A stretch of DNA of 15,386 nucleotides from JADGGV01 sp035715725 (GTDB lineage: Bacteria; Gemmatimonadota; Gemmatimonadetes; Longimicrobiales; RSA9). Where the stretch lies: contig DASTKT010000069.1 in assembly GCA_035715725.1 (NCBI GenBank), positions 1 through 15,386 of the forward strand, read 5' to 3'. The position numbers and the translations under genes are program-made. Below the pieces are notes generated by a model. It was not told the origin of the DNA. It saw nothing but the letters and a program-made list of their open reading frames with translations, and did no database searches. Positions within the stretch are counted from its first letter, which is position 1. The number at the start of each line of letters is the position of its first letter. Below, piece after piece: positions 7,474-14,848 of this stretch.

Positions 7474-8097
7474 TCAACTCCACGGACTCAGGAACTCCCA
7501 CAGCGAGGCGATCAGGAACAGCGGCGCGATGAGCAGGTAGGCGCGGGCCGCGTCGCGCAGCGCCTCGGCGGGGTAGCCCAGGTACGTCCGCTCCCCGCGG
7601 TACTCCTCGTACGCACGGAAGTAGCTCAGGCCGAGCCGGACCCCGACGCCACCCGCGAGCGCGTACGGCACGAGCTGCAGGAGCATCGTGAGAACGTAGT
7701 AGACGCCGCTCCTCCAGCCACGCAGCCGGCTCCGGTGGTTCCGGTCCACCGACACGATCCCACCCACCCACCCCCGGTACCCCGCGAAGAGGTACGGCGA
7801 GACGACGGTGAGTCCAGTGATCGTCTCCGGCACGGCTCCGACGACCAGGTTCTGGCCGAAGTCCACCAGCGCCGCCTCCAGCCGCCGGCCCTCCGCGTAG
7901 GCGATCGAGGCGCGGTCCGCCCGGTGCGCCCGCGCGACCAGGCGGTCCCGGTACTCGAGCGCGGCCGCGCTCCCTCGATGCGCCATGATCCCGCCGACGC
8001 CGACGGAGACGGCGTAGACCAGGCCGACGGTGAGAATCTCGAGCCGGGCCCGCCGCACGGCGCGCAGGGCTCCGGAAGCCCGTGCCGACAGCGTCAT
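7474..8097 (-). CDS. SpoIIM-like integral membrane protein
   Basis: A 207-aa protein starts at the ATG at 8097 with GGAGG six bases upstream. Hydrophobic segments fall at about residues 20-38, 82-105, 107-118, 132-157 and 186-202. The block NLVVGAVPETITGLTVVSPY followed by GYRGWVGGIVSVD, then LLQLVPYALAGGVGVRLG, follows the layout of the stage II sporulation protein M superfamily (conserved Asn before helix 2, a Gly-rich turn, and a Pro-containing helix in place of the LPHGxxE block). The canonical His and Glu of that block are not present, so this is a divergent member at best. Nothing else here suggests sporulation; SpoIIM-like proteins occur widely in non-sporulating bacteria. Confidence 0.6.
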   Translation of the reverse strand: MTLSARASGALRAVRRARLEILTVGLVYAVSVGVGGIMAHRGSAAALEYRDRLVARAHRADRASIAYAEGRRLEAALVDFGQNLVVGAVPETITGLTVVSPYLFAGYRGWVGGIVSVDRNHRSRLRGWRSGVYYVLTMLLQLVPYALAGGVGVRLGLSYFRAYEEYRGERTYLGYPAEALRDAARAYLLIAPLFLIASLWEFLSPWS

Positions 8098-8166
8098 CGC
8101 AGCCCTCCGCGACCGGCTGAAATCAGTGGGCGGTGGTCGGCGCGGCGACCGCGACCGACCCCGCGC

Positions 8167-8763
8167 TCACTCGGCTCGATCATCCCGGCGCAGCGGCCCG
8201 ATCCGGCGGCCGGCCTCCGAGTCCGCGATCAGCGTGGCGAGCCGCTTCTCCCGCGTCGCCTCGCGCTGCGCACTGACCACCCACCACGTCGCGACCTTCC
8301 GGTACGACGGCGCCTGCGCCTGGAAGAACGCCCACGCCCGCGCGTTCGCCCGGAACCGCTCCTGCTGCGCCGCGTCCAGCTCCACGTGCTCGCGCTCGAA
8401 CGAGTACCGGTTGGTCTTCCGCTCGTCGCGCTTCTCGAACGCCGCGAGCCCGGCCGGCCGCATCCGGCCCAGCTCGATCAGCTCCGCCGCCCGCTTCGTG
8501 TTCATCGCGCTCCAGATGCTTCCCGCCTTCCGCGGCGTGAAGCGGATCGTGTAGCTCTCGGCGTCGATCGACTTCCGGACCCCGTCGATCCACCCGAAGC
8601 ACAGCGCCTCGTCGACCGACTCCGGCCACGTGATGCTCGGCCGCCCCGACCCCTTCTTGTAGAAGCCGACCAGCAGCTCCCGCACGGTGTCATGGTTGCG
8701 CTCGAGCCAGGCGCGGAACTCGGCGGGGGTGGCGAAGAAGGTCGGGGTAGCGACTGAGTCCAT
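8167..8763 (-). CDS. YdeI/OmpD-associated family protein
   Basis: The 198-aa protein carries the family's diagnostic stretches: WPESVDEALCFGWIDG (46-61), RFTPRKAGSIWSAMN (74-88) and a C-terminal helical region starting ARAWAFFQAQAPSYRK and continuing with WWVVSAQREATREKRL. Members are cytoplasmic, commonly annotated as bacteriocin-protection or OmpD-associated proteins, with unclear biochemistry. The ATG at 8763 is the only start that keeps the usual N-terminus (TPAEFRAWLERNHDTVRELLVG); no clear Shine-Dalgarno precedes it. It lies 69 bp upstream of the SpoIIM-like gene on the same strand and downstream of the 299-bp non-coding stretch. Confidence 0.88.
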   Translation of the reverse strand: MDSVATPTFFATPAEFRAWLERNHDTVRELLVGFYKKGSGRPSITWPESVDEALCFGWIDGVRKSIDAESYTIRFTPRKAGSIWSAMNTKRAAELIELGRMRPAGLAAFEKRDERKTNRYSFEREHVELDAAQQERFRANARAWAFFQAQAPSYRKVATWWVVSAQREATREKRLATLIADSEAGRRIGPLRRDDRAE

Positions 8764-8894
8764 GTGCGTATCGTCGATCTCGATCTCGCGCCCGGGGCCA
8801 TCCTCACGACGGCGGCCGTTCGCGGCACCGGTTTACGGCTCCACCCCACGCCCGCCCGGACGCCCGGAACGACCGCAAAAAAGGAAGGTGCGTA

Positions 8895-8928
8895 CCCCGG
8901 CCGCCCGCCACCGCCCGGCAACCCTCCC
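8895..8928 (-). other. G-quadruplex-type G-tract motif
   Basis: Read on the minus strand, GGG-TTGCC-GGG-CGGTGGC-GGG-CGGCC-GGGG has four G-tracts with loops of 5, 7 and 5 bases, and a further GGG just upstream. It fits the usual G3+N1-7 pattern. In DNA this rich in GC such motifs arise often by chance. Confidence 0.35.
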
Positions 8929-9041
8929 TCCGCGTCTCCGCGTCTCCTCGTGAGATGCCGTTCAAGGCCCAGCGAATGCCCCCGAACCCTGCCCAACACG
9001 CGCTTCGCGGCTTTCCGTTCCCCTCCACGTCTTCGCGTGAC
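8928..9041. repeat. Short imperfect direct repeats of a CTCCGCGTCTCC type
   Basis: The 19-mer CTCCGCGTCTCCTCGTGAG (8936-8954) recurs as CTCCACGTCTTCGCGTGAC (9023-9041), 15 of 19 positions matching. The first copy is preceded by one more tandem CTCCGCGT unit starting at 8928. Both lie in the only longer gene-free stretch. They look like a decayed dispersed intergenic repeat rather than an operator. Confidence 0.55.
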
Positions 9042-9062
9042 ACCGCGGTCCACCGCGCCCTC

Positions 9063-11546
9063 TCACTCCGCCCGCAGCGCCCGCGCCGGGTCCGTCGCGG
9101 CGGCGCGGCGGGCGGGGAGCCAGCTCGCGGCGAGCGCCACGGCGAGGAGCAGCGCGGCGGCGCCGGCCAGCGTCGCCGGGTCGGTCGGCGCGACGCCGAA
9201 GAGGAGCGTGGCCATGAAGCGCGTCGTCGCCAGCGCGGCGACGAGGCCGAGCGCGATGCCGACCGCGCCGACGGCCACCGCCTGGCGCGCGACCATGCGG
9301 CGCACGTGCGCGGGGCGGGCGCCGAGTGCCAGGCGGACCGCGATCTCGCGGGCGCGCAGGCTCACCACGTAGGAGATCACGCCGTAGATCCCGACGGCGC
9401 CCAGCGCGAGCGCCACGGCCGACGCGATGCCGAGCAGCAGCAGCGTGAAGGACGTGCGCGCGGCCGCGCCGGCCACGACCTCGGTCATCGGCCGGACGCC
9501 GTAGACCGGCACCGCGGGATCGAGCCCGCGCACGACCGCGGCGATCCGCGCCGCGAGCCGCGTCGCATCGCCGGCGCCGCGCACCACGAACGCGGCGTCG
9601 TGGGGCGCCCAGCGCGGATCTCCCGGCGCATCTCCCGCCGCCGCCGCGCCCGCGCTGACCAGCGGGAGGTAGACGGTCTCGTCCGGCGGCTGGTCCAGCG
9701 CCGTGCCGCGGACGTTCCCCGCGACGCCGACGATCGTCAGCCACGGCCCCTGCGGCATCAGGCGCACGCGCTTGCCGACGGCGTCGCCGCGCCAGTACCG
9801 GTCGGCGAGCGCGCGGCTCACGATCACCTCGAGCCGCGCGTGGCCCGGGTCGGGACGCTCGAACGCGCGCCCGGCCACGAGCGGGATGCCGAGCGCGCGG
9901 AAGTAGCCGGGGCTCGCGTACGCGACCTGGTGCACGTTCGGGATCCCCGTCGCCGGCGGCTGGCCCTCGATGAAGACGGCCGTGTCGCGGCGCGCCTCGT
10001 CGGCGAGCGGCAGCTTCGTCACCGCGCCCGCCGCCTGCACGCCGGGGAGCGCCGCGATCTCGTCGAGCGCGCGGACGAGGAGCCGTGCCGCGTCGTCCGG
10101 CACGGGGTAGGCCGCGTCCGGGAGCGCGATGCGGAACGTGAGCGCATGCGCCGCGTCGAACCCCGGCTGCACGGCGCGCAGCCGCGCGAAGCTGCGCGCC
10201 ATCAGCCCCGCGCCGGCCAGGAGCACGAGCGCGAGCGCGACCTGCGCGACGATCAGCACGTGCTGCGCGCGCGTCTGCCGCCGCCCGGCCGTCGCCGAGC
10301 GGCTCGCCTCGTTCAGCGCGGCCGACACGGCGAGCCGGGCCGAGCGCAGCGCCGGGAGCGCGCTCACGAGCAGCGCGGCGAGCAGTGTCAGCCCGGCGGC
10401 GACGCCGAGCGCGACGCCATCCACGCCGATCTCGTCGAGCCGCGGGATCGAGATGCCGGCCTCGAGCGAGCGGAGCACGCGCACGCCGGCCGCGGCCGCG
10501 GCCACGCCGAGCGCGCCGCCGGCCGCCGCCAGGACGAGCCCCTCCGACAGGAACTCCGCCACGATCCGGCCCCGCCCCGCGCCGAGCGCGCGCCGCACCG
10601 CCAGCTCGCGCCGCCGCCCCTCCGCCCGCACCAGGAACAGGTTCGCCACGTTCGCGCACGCGGCGAGCAGCACGAAGCCGACCGACCCGAGCACGACCCA
10701 CAGCGCGGGCCCGACGTCGCCGACGACGACGTCGCGCAGCGGCCGCACGACCGCGCGCATCTTGATCTGCGCGATGGCCGCCGCGGTCAGCCGCCCCGCG
10801 AACGCCTCGGGCACCCGCGGCAGCAGGCGCTGCAGCTCGGCCGCCGCCGCCGCCGCCGTGACGCCCGGCCGCAGCCGCGCCACCGCGCGGTAGTCGAAGA
10901 TCGCCGACTCCGTGCGCGCCGGATCGATGCCGACCGGCAGCCACAGCTCCGTCCCCGCCGCCGGGAACCGGAAGCTCGCCGGCACGATCCCGATCACCTC
11001 GCGAGAGACGCCGTCGATCTCGAGGCGACGCCCCACGATCCCCGGGTCGCCGCCGTACTTCCGCTTCCACAGTCGCTCGCCGATCAGCGCGACCGGCGCC
11101 GCGCCCGGGCCGTCCTCGCTCTCGAGGAACGCCCGCCCGCGCGACGGCGCCACGCCCAGCACGCGGAACAGGCCCGCGCTGACGCGCGCCGCCGCGACGC
11201 GCTCCGCGGACGCCGCGTCGCCCGACGGCGAAGCCAGGTTCACCGCCGCGGCCTGGTAGGCGGCGATATCGGTGAAGACGTGGCTCTCGCGGCGGTAGTA
11301 GAGGTAGGTCGCGTCGGACTGGTCCACCCGCGCGACGCCCGAGAGCGCCAGCGTGTGCGACAGGTCGACCAGCCGATCCGGCGCCGCGTACGGCAGCGGG
11401 CGGAGCAGCACGCCGTCCACCAGGCTGAAGACCCCCGTGGCGGCGCCGATCCCGAACGTCAGCGTCAGGATCGAGGCGGCGGCGAAGACCGGTGCGCGCA
11501 GCAGCCGCCGCGCCGCGTGACGAACACTCCGAGTGACGGCGAGCAT
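9063..11546 (-). CDS. Complete ADOP-type FtsX/MacB-like permease
   Basis: An 827-aa membrane protein starts at the ATG at 11546, with AGAGGA about nine bases upstream. The order is typical of the duplicated family. An N-terminal cytoplasmic helix and first transmembrane segment (LRAPVFAAASILTLTFGIGA, 16-35) lead to FSLVDGVLLRPLPY. A MacB periplasmic domain follows (~60-275), then the first FtsX block with ACANVANLFLVRAEGRRREL (296-315). Next come another linker transmembrane segment (IVAQVALALVLLAGAGLMAR, 432-451), a second MacB domain (~460-690), and a second FtsX block ending TDPARALRAE. Residues 231-236 are a poly-Ala run from a GCC repeat at 10840-10858. It probably extrudes or signals via an unlinked ATPase; the substrate is unknown. 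It starts 12 bp after the stop of the 164-aa membrane protein gene and is surely co-transcribed with it. Confidence 0.95.
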   Translation of the reverse strand: MLAVTRSVRHAARRLLRAPVFAAASILTLTFGIGAATGVFSLVDGVLLRPLPYAAPDRLVDLSHTLALSGVARVDQSDATYLYYRRESHVFTDIAAYQAAAVNLASPSGDAASAERVAAARVSAGLFRVLGVAPSRGRAFLESEDGPGAAPVALIGERLWKRKYGGDPGIVGRRLEIDGVSREVIGIVPASFRFPAAGTELWLPVGIDPARTESAIFDYRAVARLRPGVTAAAAAAELQRLLPRVPEAFAGRLTAAAIAQIKMRAVVRPLRDVVVGDVGPALWVVLGSVGFVLLAACANVANLFLVRAEGRRRELAVRRALGAGRGRIVAEFLSEGLVLAAAGGALGVAAAAAGVRVLRSLEAGISIPRLDEIGVDGVALGVAAGLTLLAALLVSALPALRSARLAVSAALNEASRSATAGRRQTRAQHVLIVAQVALALVLLAGAGLMARSFARLRAVQPGFDAAHALTFRIALPDAAYPVPDDAARLLVRALDEIAALPGVQAAGAVTKLPLADEARRDTAVFIEGQPPATGIPNVHQVAYASPGYFRALGIPLVAGRAFERPDPGHARLEVIVSRALADRYWRGDAVGKRVRLMPQGPWLTIVGVAGNVRGTALDQPPDETVYLPLVSAGAAAAGDAPGDPRWAPHDAAFVVRGAGDATRLAARIAAVVRGLDPAVPVYGVRPMTEVVAGAAARTSFTLLLLGIASAVALALGAVGIYGVISYVVSLRAREIAVRLALGARPAHVRRMVARQAVAVGAVGIALGLVAALATTRFMATLLFGVAPTDPATLAGAAALLLAVALAASWLPARRAAATDPARALRAE

Positions 11547-11558
11547 GACGGATTTCCT

Positions 11559-12053
11559 CTAGTGCGGCAGCAGCCGGAAGGCGAGAGCGGCCAGCGCGAG
11601 ACCCGCGGCCGGGAGCGCGGCGGCGGCCGCGACGAAGCCGAGCGGGCCGGGCCGCCGCGCGGGCGCCGCGCCGCCCCACGCGAACGCGGCCACGCCCGGC
11701 AGCGCGAGCACGCCCCCCGCGAGCGCGACCGGCATGAGCTCGGCGGCGTCGACCCCAAGGTCGAACGCACCGAAGCGCACGCACAGCACCGCGAGGGACC
11801 AGACCGCGCCGAGCGTGAACGCCTCCAGCGGGACGAGCGCGTAGCGCGCCCAGCCCAGCGGCGCCACGGCGTTCAGGAACGCCCCGCCGATGGCGACGAA
11901 CGCGGCGAACGACAGCACCGGCGCGAGCGCGGCGCCCACCTCCGCGGCCACGCCGCCGGGCCCGCGGATGTAGAGCATCCCGAGGAGCACCGCCGCGAGG
12001 ATGGCGCAGACGACTGCGGCGGCGGGTCGGCGGACGGTTCCGGCGGCGGCCAT
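11559..12053 (-). CDS. Five-helix membrane protein co-transcribed with the permease
   Basis: A 164-aa protein starts at the ATG at 12053 with GGGAG six bases upstream. Hydrophobic segments lie at about 11-29, 43-61, 73-92, 106-126 and 138-158, and almost nothing lies outside the membrane apart from the GAFDLGVDAAE loop. I recognise no family. Its stop is 12 bp before the ADOP permease ATG, so it is an operon partner and may be an accessory subunit, though that is only inferred from position. The open frame continues upstream to 12464 but runs antisense-like through the neighbouring gene and lacks a start signal. Confidence 0.7.
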   Translation of the reverse strand: MAAAGTVRRPAAAVVCAILAAVLLGMLYIRGPGGVAAEVGAALAPVLSFAAFVAIGGAFLNAVAPLGWARYALVPLEAFTLGAVWSLAVLCVRFGAFDLGVDAAELMPVALAGGVLALPGVAAFAWGGAAPARRPGPLGFVAAAAALPAAGLALAALAFRLLPH

Positions 12054-12094
12054 GGCGGGCTCCCGCGTGAGGGGTCGCGGACCGCGCCGGCGTC

Positions 12095-12115
12095 CCGAGG
12101 GGCGGAGGCCCTCGG
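12095..12115. other. 7-bp stem-loop between the glycine-zipper gene and the membrane-protein gene
   Basis: CCGAGGG (12095-12101) pairs with CCCTCGG (12109-12115) around a 7-base loop, in the 155-bp gap between the two minus-strand genes. There is no T-tract on either side, so it may be a weak terminator, an RNA-processing site, or chance in GC-rich DNA. Confidence 0.3.
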
Positions 12116-12208
12116 CGCACCTGCGGCCGAAGTCCCATCCCGGCGCTGTCCTCCAATCATGCGGCGGCGGCGCCCGTCGCACCAGCGGCGGCGCCGCCGC
12201 GGCGGCCG

Positions 12209-12778
12209 CTACCGGCCGCCAGGCTGGAGGCGGCCGAGCTCCACGGGCCGCCACCGCTCCCGGCGCAGGAGGAGCGCGCCCGCCGTGGCGCCGGCGAGGC
12301 CGCCGAGCGCCGCTCCGACGACGACCTTCGTGTCGTCCTGCCCGCCGCAGAATACGCCGTAGGAATCCCGGTTCGCGGCGCAACCCGCCGCGCCGCCGGC
12401 GGCGACGCCCACGACCAGCCCGAGGACGCCGCCGAGAATGCCGGGCTTCCGTCCGGCGCTCCACTCGAGGCGGCCGATGCTCGACAGCGGGATCGAGCGG
12501 GACGACGCGCCGCCAGACAGTACCAGCGTCGTATCGGTCCGCGTCCCGAACGTGCCGGTGTACACCTGCGCCGACGGCCGGACGACGGTCACGCGGAGGC
12601 GGGTACCGGGACCGAGCCGCGGCGCCTCCTGGGCGCGAGCCGTGGTGGCCAGCGCGAGGAGCGCCAGGAGAAGCCGGAGGGCGCGCAGCGCCGCACGGAT
12701 CGTCCGGGGGCGCGCCGGGCCCGCCCGGTGCGGCTGCGCGGCGCCGCGTGCGGCGGCGTGCCTGCCGGTCGCGCCCAT
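12209..12778 (-). CDS. Exported glycine-zipper protein, unknown function
   Basis: The 189-aa product has a long basic N-region and a hydrophobic core ALRALRLLLALLALATT (31-46), with likely cleavage at ARA-Q (47-50). The mature part begins with beta-strands (TRLRVTVVRPSAQVYTGTFG, then IPLSSIGRLEWSAGRKPG), followed by two glycine-zipper helices (GGVLGLVVGVAAGGAAG, 116-132, and VVVGAALGGLAGATAGALL, 152-170). A short loop containing Cys133 and Cys144 joins them, and the chain closes with RRERWRPVEL. The layout of a small strand domain feeding a Gly-zipper hairpin is known from exported proteins of this bacterial group, but I cannot assign a function. The ATG at 12778 is the only start available; it has no Shine-Dalgarno. 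It is divergent from the LCM-type methyltransferase across a 143-bp gap that should hold both promoters. Confidence 0.75.
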   Translation of the reverse strand: MGATGRHAAARGAAQPHRAGPARPRTIRAALRALRLLLALLALATTARAQEAPRLGPGTRLRVTVVRPSAQVYTGTFGTRTDTTLVLSGGASSRSIPLSSIGRLEWSAGRKPGILGGVLGLVVGVAAGGAAGCAANRDSYGVFCGGQDDTKVVVGAALGGLAGATAGALLLRRERWRPVELGRLQPGGR

Positions 12779-12921
12779 AGAATAGACGTTCAGCGGTCGC
12801 CCTCCTCTACCGCGGTGGTCCGGTGCGTGCTCACGTCGCGCGGGTCGCGGTTCGCGTGGGTCGCGGGCGGGGCTGCCGTGGAGCGAGTCGTCGCCATCGA
12901 ATGCGGGAGGGTTCGATCGTC

Positions 12922-13908
12922 ATGCGCAATATCGTCGCGGCGAGCGTCTTTCGCATCATCCAGACCGCCCTGCTTCCGATCGGCACGGTCGCGTACGTGC
13001 CGTTCGTCGTCAAGCTGGTCCGGTTCAGCCGCCGGTCGGGCACGGCGGCCACCGTGCTCGCCTCCCTCTACACGCGCTACATGCAGCACCGGCTCGGTAC
13101 GCGGCGCGACGAGCCCGCCGCCCGGCTGATGATGGTGCTGCCGAGCGTATCGCACCTGGGACTCCGCCTCGAGACGGCACCCACGCGGGTGGCGCACCGC
13201 CTGACCGGCTACGTGCCCAGGATCTACCGCTACCCCTATCCGGGCGTGCCGCCGATGATGCACCAGTCGGCGGCCCGGACGACGTTCTACGACGCGGCCG
13301 TGCAGCGGCACCTCCCGCGCATCGACCAGCTCGTCGTCCTCGGCGCGGGCTTCGACACGCGCGCGTACCGGCTGCCGGAGGGAACGCGGGTCCGCCGCTT
13401 CGAGGTCGACACCCCGAGAACGCAGGCGTTCAAGCGCGAGATGCTGGAGAAGGCCGGCATCGACACGACCGGCGTCGCGTACGTGCCGGCCGACTTCGAG
13501 GAGGAGGACTGGCTCGAGAGGCTCGTCGGCGCCGGCTTCGACCCGGACCGGCCGAGCCTCTTCCTGTGGGAGTCCGTGACGATGTACCTGGACCGCGAGG
13601 CCGTCGAGGGCACGCTGCGCAAGATCGCCGGCACCGCCCCCGGCAGCGCCGTCGCGTTCGACTACGTCTCGACCGAGCTCATCGAGTCGGGATCGCTCTT
13701 CATGCGCTACGCGAAGGCCGTGATCGCGCTCACCGGCGAGCCGTGGAAGTTCGGCATCGACAACACCCCGCCGGTAAGGGAGCGGGTCGCCGCGTTCCTC
13801 GAGTCCTGCGGCCTCTCGCTCGAGGAGCAGCGCGACTTCGGGCCGGAGACGGACCGGAAGCGCGCCGTGGCGGGCTTCGTCACCGCGGTCGTGCCGGCGC
13901 GCGCGTGA
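12922..13908 (+). CDS. LCM/TIGR00027-type SAM-dependent methyltransferase
   Basis: A 328-aa protein starts at the ATG at 12922; GGGAGG lies 11 bases upstream, somewhat far. ATG at 12901 or GTG at 12823 are alternatives. Family marks are VVLGAGFDTRAYRL (138-151) as the SAM-binding loop, RFEVDTPRTQAFKREML (159-175) with the acidic residues after strand 2, a DFEEEDW segment (191-197) and LFLWESVTMYL (213-223). The leucine carboxyl methyltransferase-like superfamily (Pfam LCM, TIGR00027) includes many putative O-methyltransferases; the substrate here is unknown. The first ~33 residues contain a hydrophobic stretch (TALLPIGTVAYVPFVVKLV), unusual for this cytosolic family and possibly a membrane anchor. 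It converges on TrmO with a 77-bp gap. Confidence 0.88.
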   Translation: MRNIVAASVFRIIQTALLPIGTVAYVPFVVKLVRFSRRSGTAATVLASLYTRYMQHRLGTRRDEPAARLMMVLPSVSHLGLRLETAPTRVAHRLTGYVPRIYRYPYPGVPPMMHQSAARTTFYDAAVQRHLPRIDQLVVLGAGFDTRAYRLPEGTRVRRFEVDTPRTQAFKREMLEKAGIDTTGVAYVPADFEEEDWLERLVGAGFDPDRPSLFLWESVTMYLDREAVEGTLRKIAGTAPGSAVAFDYVSTELIESGSLFMRYAKAVIALTGEPWKFGIDNTPPVRERVAAFLESCGLSLEEQRDFGPETDRKRAVAGFVTAVVPARA

Positions 13909-13985
13909 GGCGGGGAAGGCGGCGGTCGCACCGCGCGTATGGCGTGGTCCTGCGCGCGGGACGACCGGCCGAAGGCGCCGCCGCG

Positions 13986-14408
13986 CTAGGAATCGGCCGA
14001 GTCGGCGAGCACCGGCTTCAGGTCCACGACCGGCGTGCCGTCGATCGCCTCGATCGGGCCGAGCCGCAGCCGGGTGCCGGAGATCTCGCGGACCGTCACA
14101 CGATGCAGCCCCAACGGGTTCGGCCGGTGCGGAGACCGCGTGGCGAACACGCCGGTGAGCGGGTTCGCCGGGTCGCCACGCGGGTGCACCTCGAGGACGT
14201 CGCGGTCGGCGCGATGGAGCCACGTGACGACGACGACGGCGTCGCCCGCAGCGAGCCCGGAGAGGCCCCGCGCGAACGCCGGATCCACCTCGAGCCACGC
14301 GTCCGGAGCGCCCTCCGAGCCCTGCCGCGGCGCCTCGCCCGGCGCCCGCAGCGTCGAGCGGAGCCGCCCGATCGGCTGCAGTGCGTACTCCTCGCCCGGT
14401 CGCGTCAC
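13986..14408 (-). CDS. trmO: TrmO/TsaA-family tRNA methyltransferase
   Basis: The 140-aa protein begins at the GTG at 14408, whose bases overlap the preceding stop as GTGA. It carries the signature RSPHRPNPLGLHRV (91-104), preceded by PLTGVFAT, and a C-terminal IDGTPVVDLKP block (122-132); the N-terminal YALQPIGRLRST is also typical. TrmO (VirR/YaeB/TsaA) proteins N6-methylate t6A37 of certain tRNAs using SAM, and this one has the usual length of the single-domain form. It is the last gene of the ArsR operon. Its translation likely depends on the preceding gene, since no good Shine-Dalgarno is seen. Confidence 0.9.
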   Translation of the reverse strand: MTRPGEEYALQPIGRLRSTLRAPGEAPRQGSEGAPDAWLEVDPAFARGLSGLAAGDAVVVVTWLHRADRDVLEVHPRGDPANPLTGVFATRSPHRPNPLGLHRVTVREISGTRLRLGPIEAIDGTPVVDLKPVLADSADS

Positions 14409-14848
14409 GTCAGCCCCGCGACCACGCGCTCGAGCTCGCCCACGAACCGCTGCCAACCATAGCTCGCGCCCTTGTAGAACCGGTCGTGCTCCGGCCGGAA
14501 GCCCGACTGCTCCACGCGCACGTGCGTGCCACCGTTCGTCGGCGTCAGCGTCCACGTGACGACGGTCCGGATCCCCGTCGCCGCCTCGTCGCCCGAAGCG
14601 TTCCAGCTGTAGGCGAGCCGCGCGTGCGGCTCGACGACCAGGACCTCGCAGTCCGTCACGCCGTTCCACTGCGGCCCGGGCTCCGCGCGGAAGTTGAACC
14701 GCTGCCCCACGACCGGCCGGAAGTCGTTCTTCATCAGCCACTCCTCCATCAGCGCGCTCTCCGTGAGGGCACGCCAGATCTTCTCCGGCGGGTGCGGCAT
14801 CTCCCGCTCGACGACGACGGAACGCGACGCGGCGGCTAGCTCGGTCAT
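14405..14848 (-). CDS. AHSA1-like SRPBCC-domain protein
   Basis: A 147-aa protein with the single-domain AHSA1/SRPBCC pattern: an opening strand VVVEREMPHPPEKIWRALTE, then MEEWLMKNDFRPVVGQRFNF, a central VEPHARLAYSW, VVTWTLTPTNGGTHVRVEQSG, and a long C-terminal helix YGWQRFVGELERVVAGL. Such proteins have a hydrophobic ligand cavity and are often encoded directly after an ArsR regulator, as here; the ligand is unknown. The ATG at 14848 overlaps the ArsR stop (ATGA), with AGGA seven bases upstream inside the ArsR gene. Its own stop overlaps the TrmO start (GTGA). Confidence 0.9.
   Translation of the reverse strand: MTELAAASRSVVVEREMPHPPEKIWRALTESALMEEWLMKNDFRPVVGQRFNFRAEPGPQWNGVTDCEVLVVEPHARLAYSWNASGDEAATGIRTVVTWTLTPTNGGTHVRVEQSGFRPEHDRFYKGASYGWQRFVGELERVVAGLT

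Larger units (their letters stand above)
8764..9062. other. 299-bp non-coding stretch between the YdeI-like and permease genes
   Basis: No frame here has a start, Shine-Dalgarno and family signal together. It must contain the YdeI-like promoter and the 3' end of the permease transcript. Visible contents are a six-A run (8877-8882), four C-tracts spaced as a minus-strand G-quadruplex motif (8895-8924), and a pair of imperfect direct repeats (8936-8954 and 9023-9041). I found no convincing intrinsic terminator. Confidence 0.6.

Noticed and set aside
10840..10858. GCC trinucleotide repeat inside the ADOP permease (minus-strand poly-Ala)
   Set aside because: Six Ala codons in a linker are ordinary in GC-rich genes and do not disturb the frame; not evidence of a phase-variable switch, since a triplet change keeps the frame.
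8962..12156. A 1064-codon minus-strand open frame overlapping the ADOP permease in another frame
   Set aside because: It is an Arg/Ala/Gly-rich frame-shifted shadow of the permease and its upstream gene.
8955..12362. A 1135-codon plus-strand open frame opposite the ADOP permease
   Set aside because: It mirrors codon structure of the permease and runs through three genes and their gaps; the Arg/His/Asp-rich product has no recognisable domain.
13909..13985. Possible terminator between the convergent methyltransferase and TrmO genes
   Set aside because: Only a 5-bp stem (GCGGT/ACCGC) and scattered GC repeats, with no T-tract on either strand.
12790..14298. A 502-codon minus-strand frame opposite the LCM-type methyltransferase
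   Set aside because: It lacks family features and overlaps TrmO and the methyltransferase, both of which have clear signature motifs.
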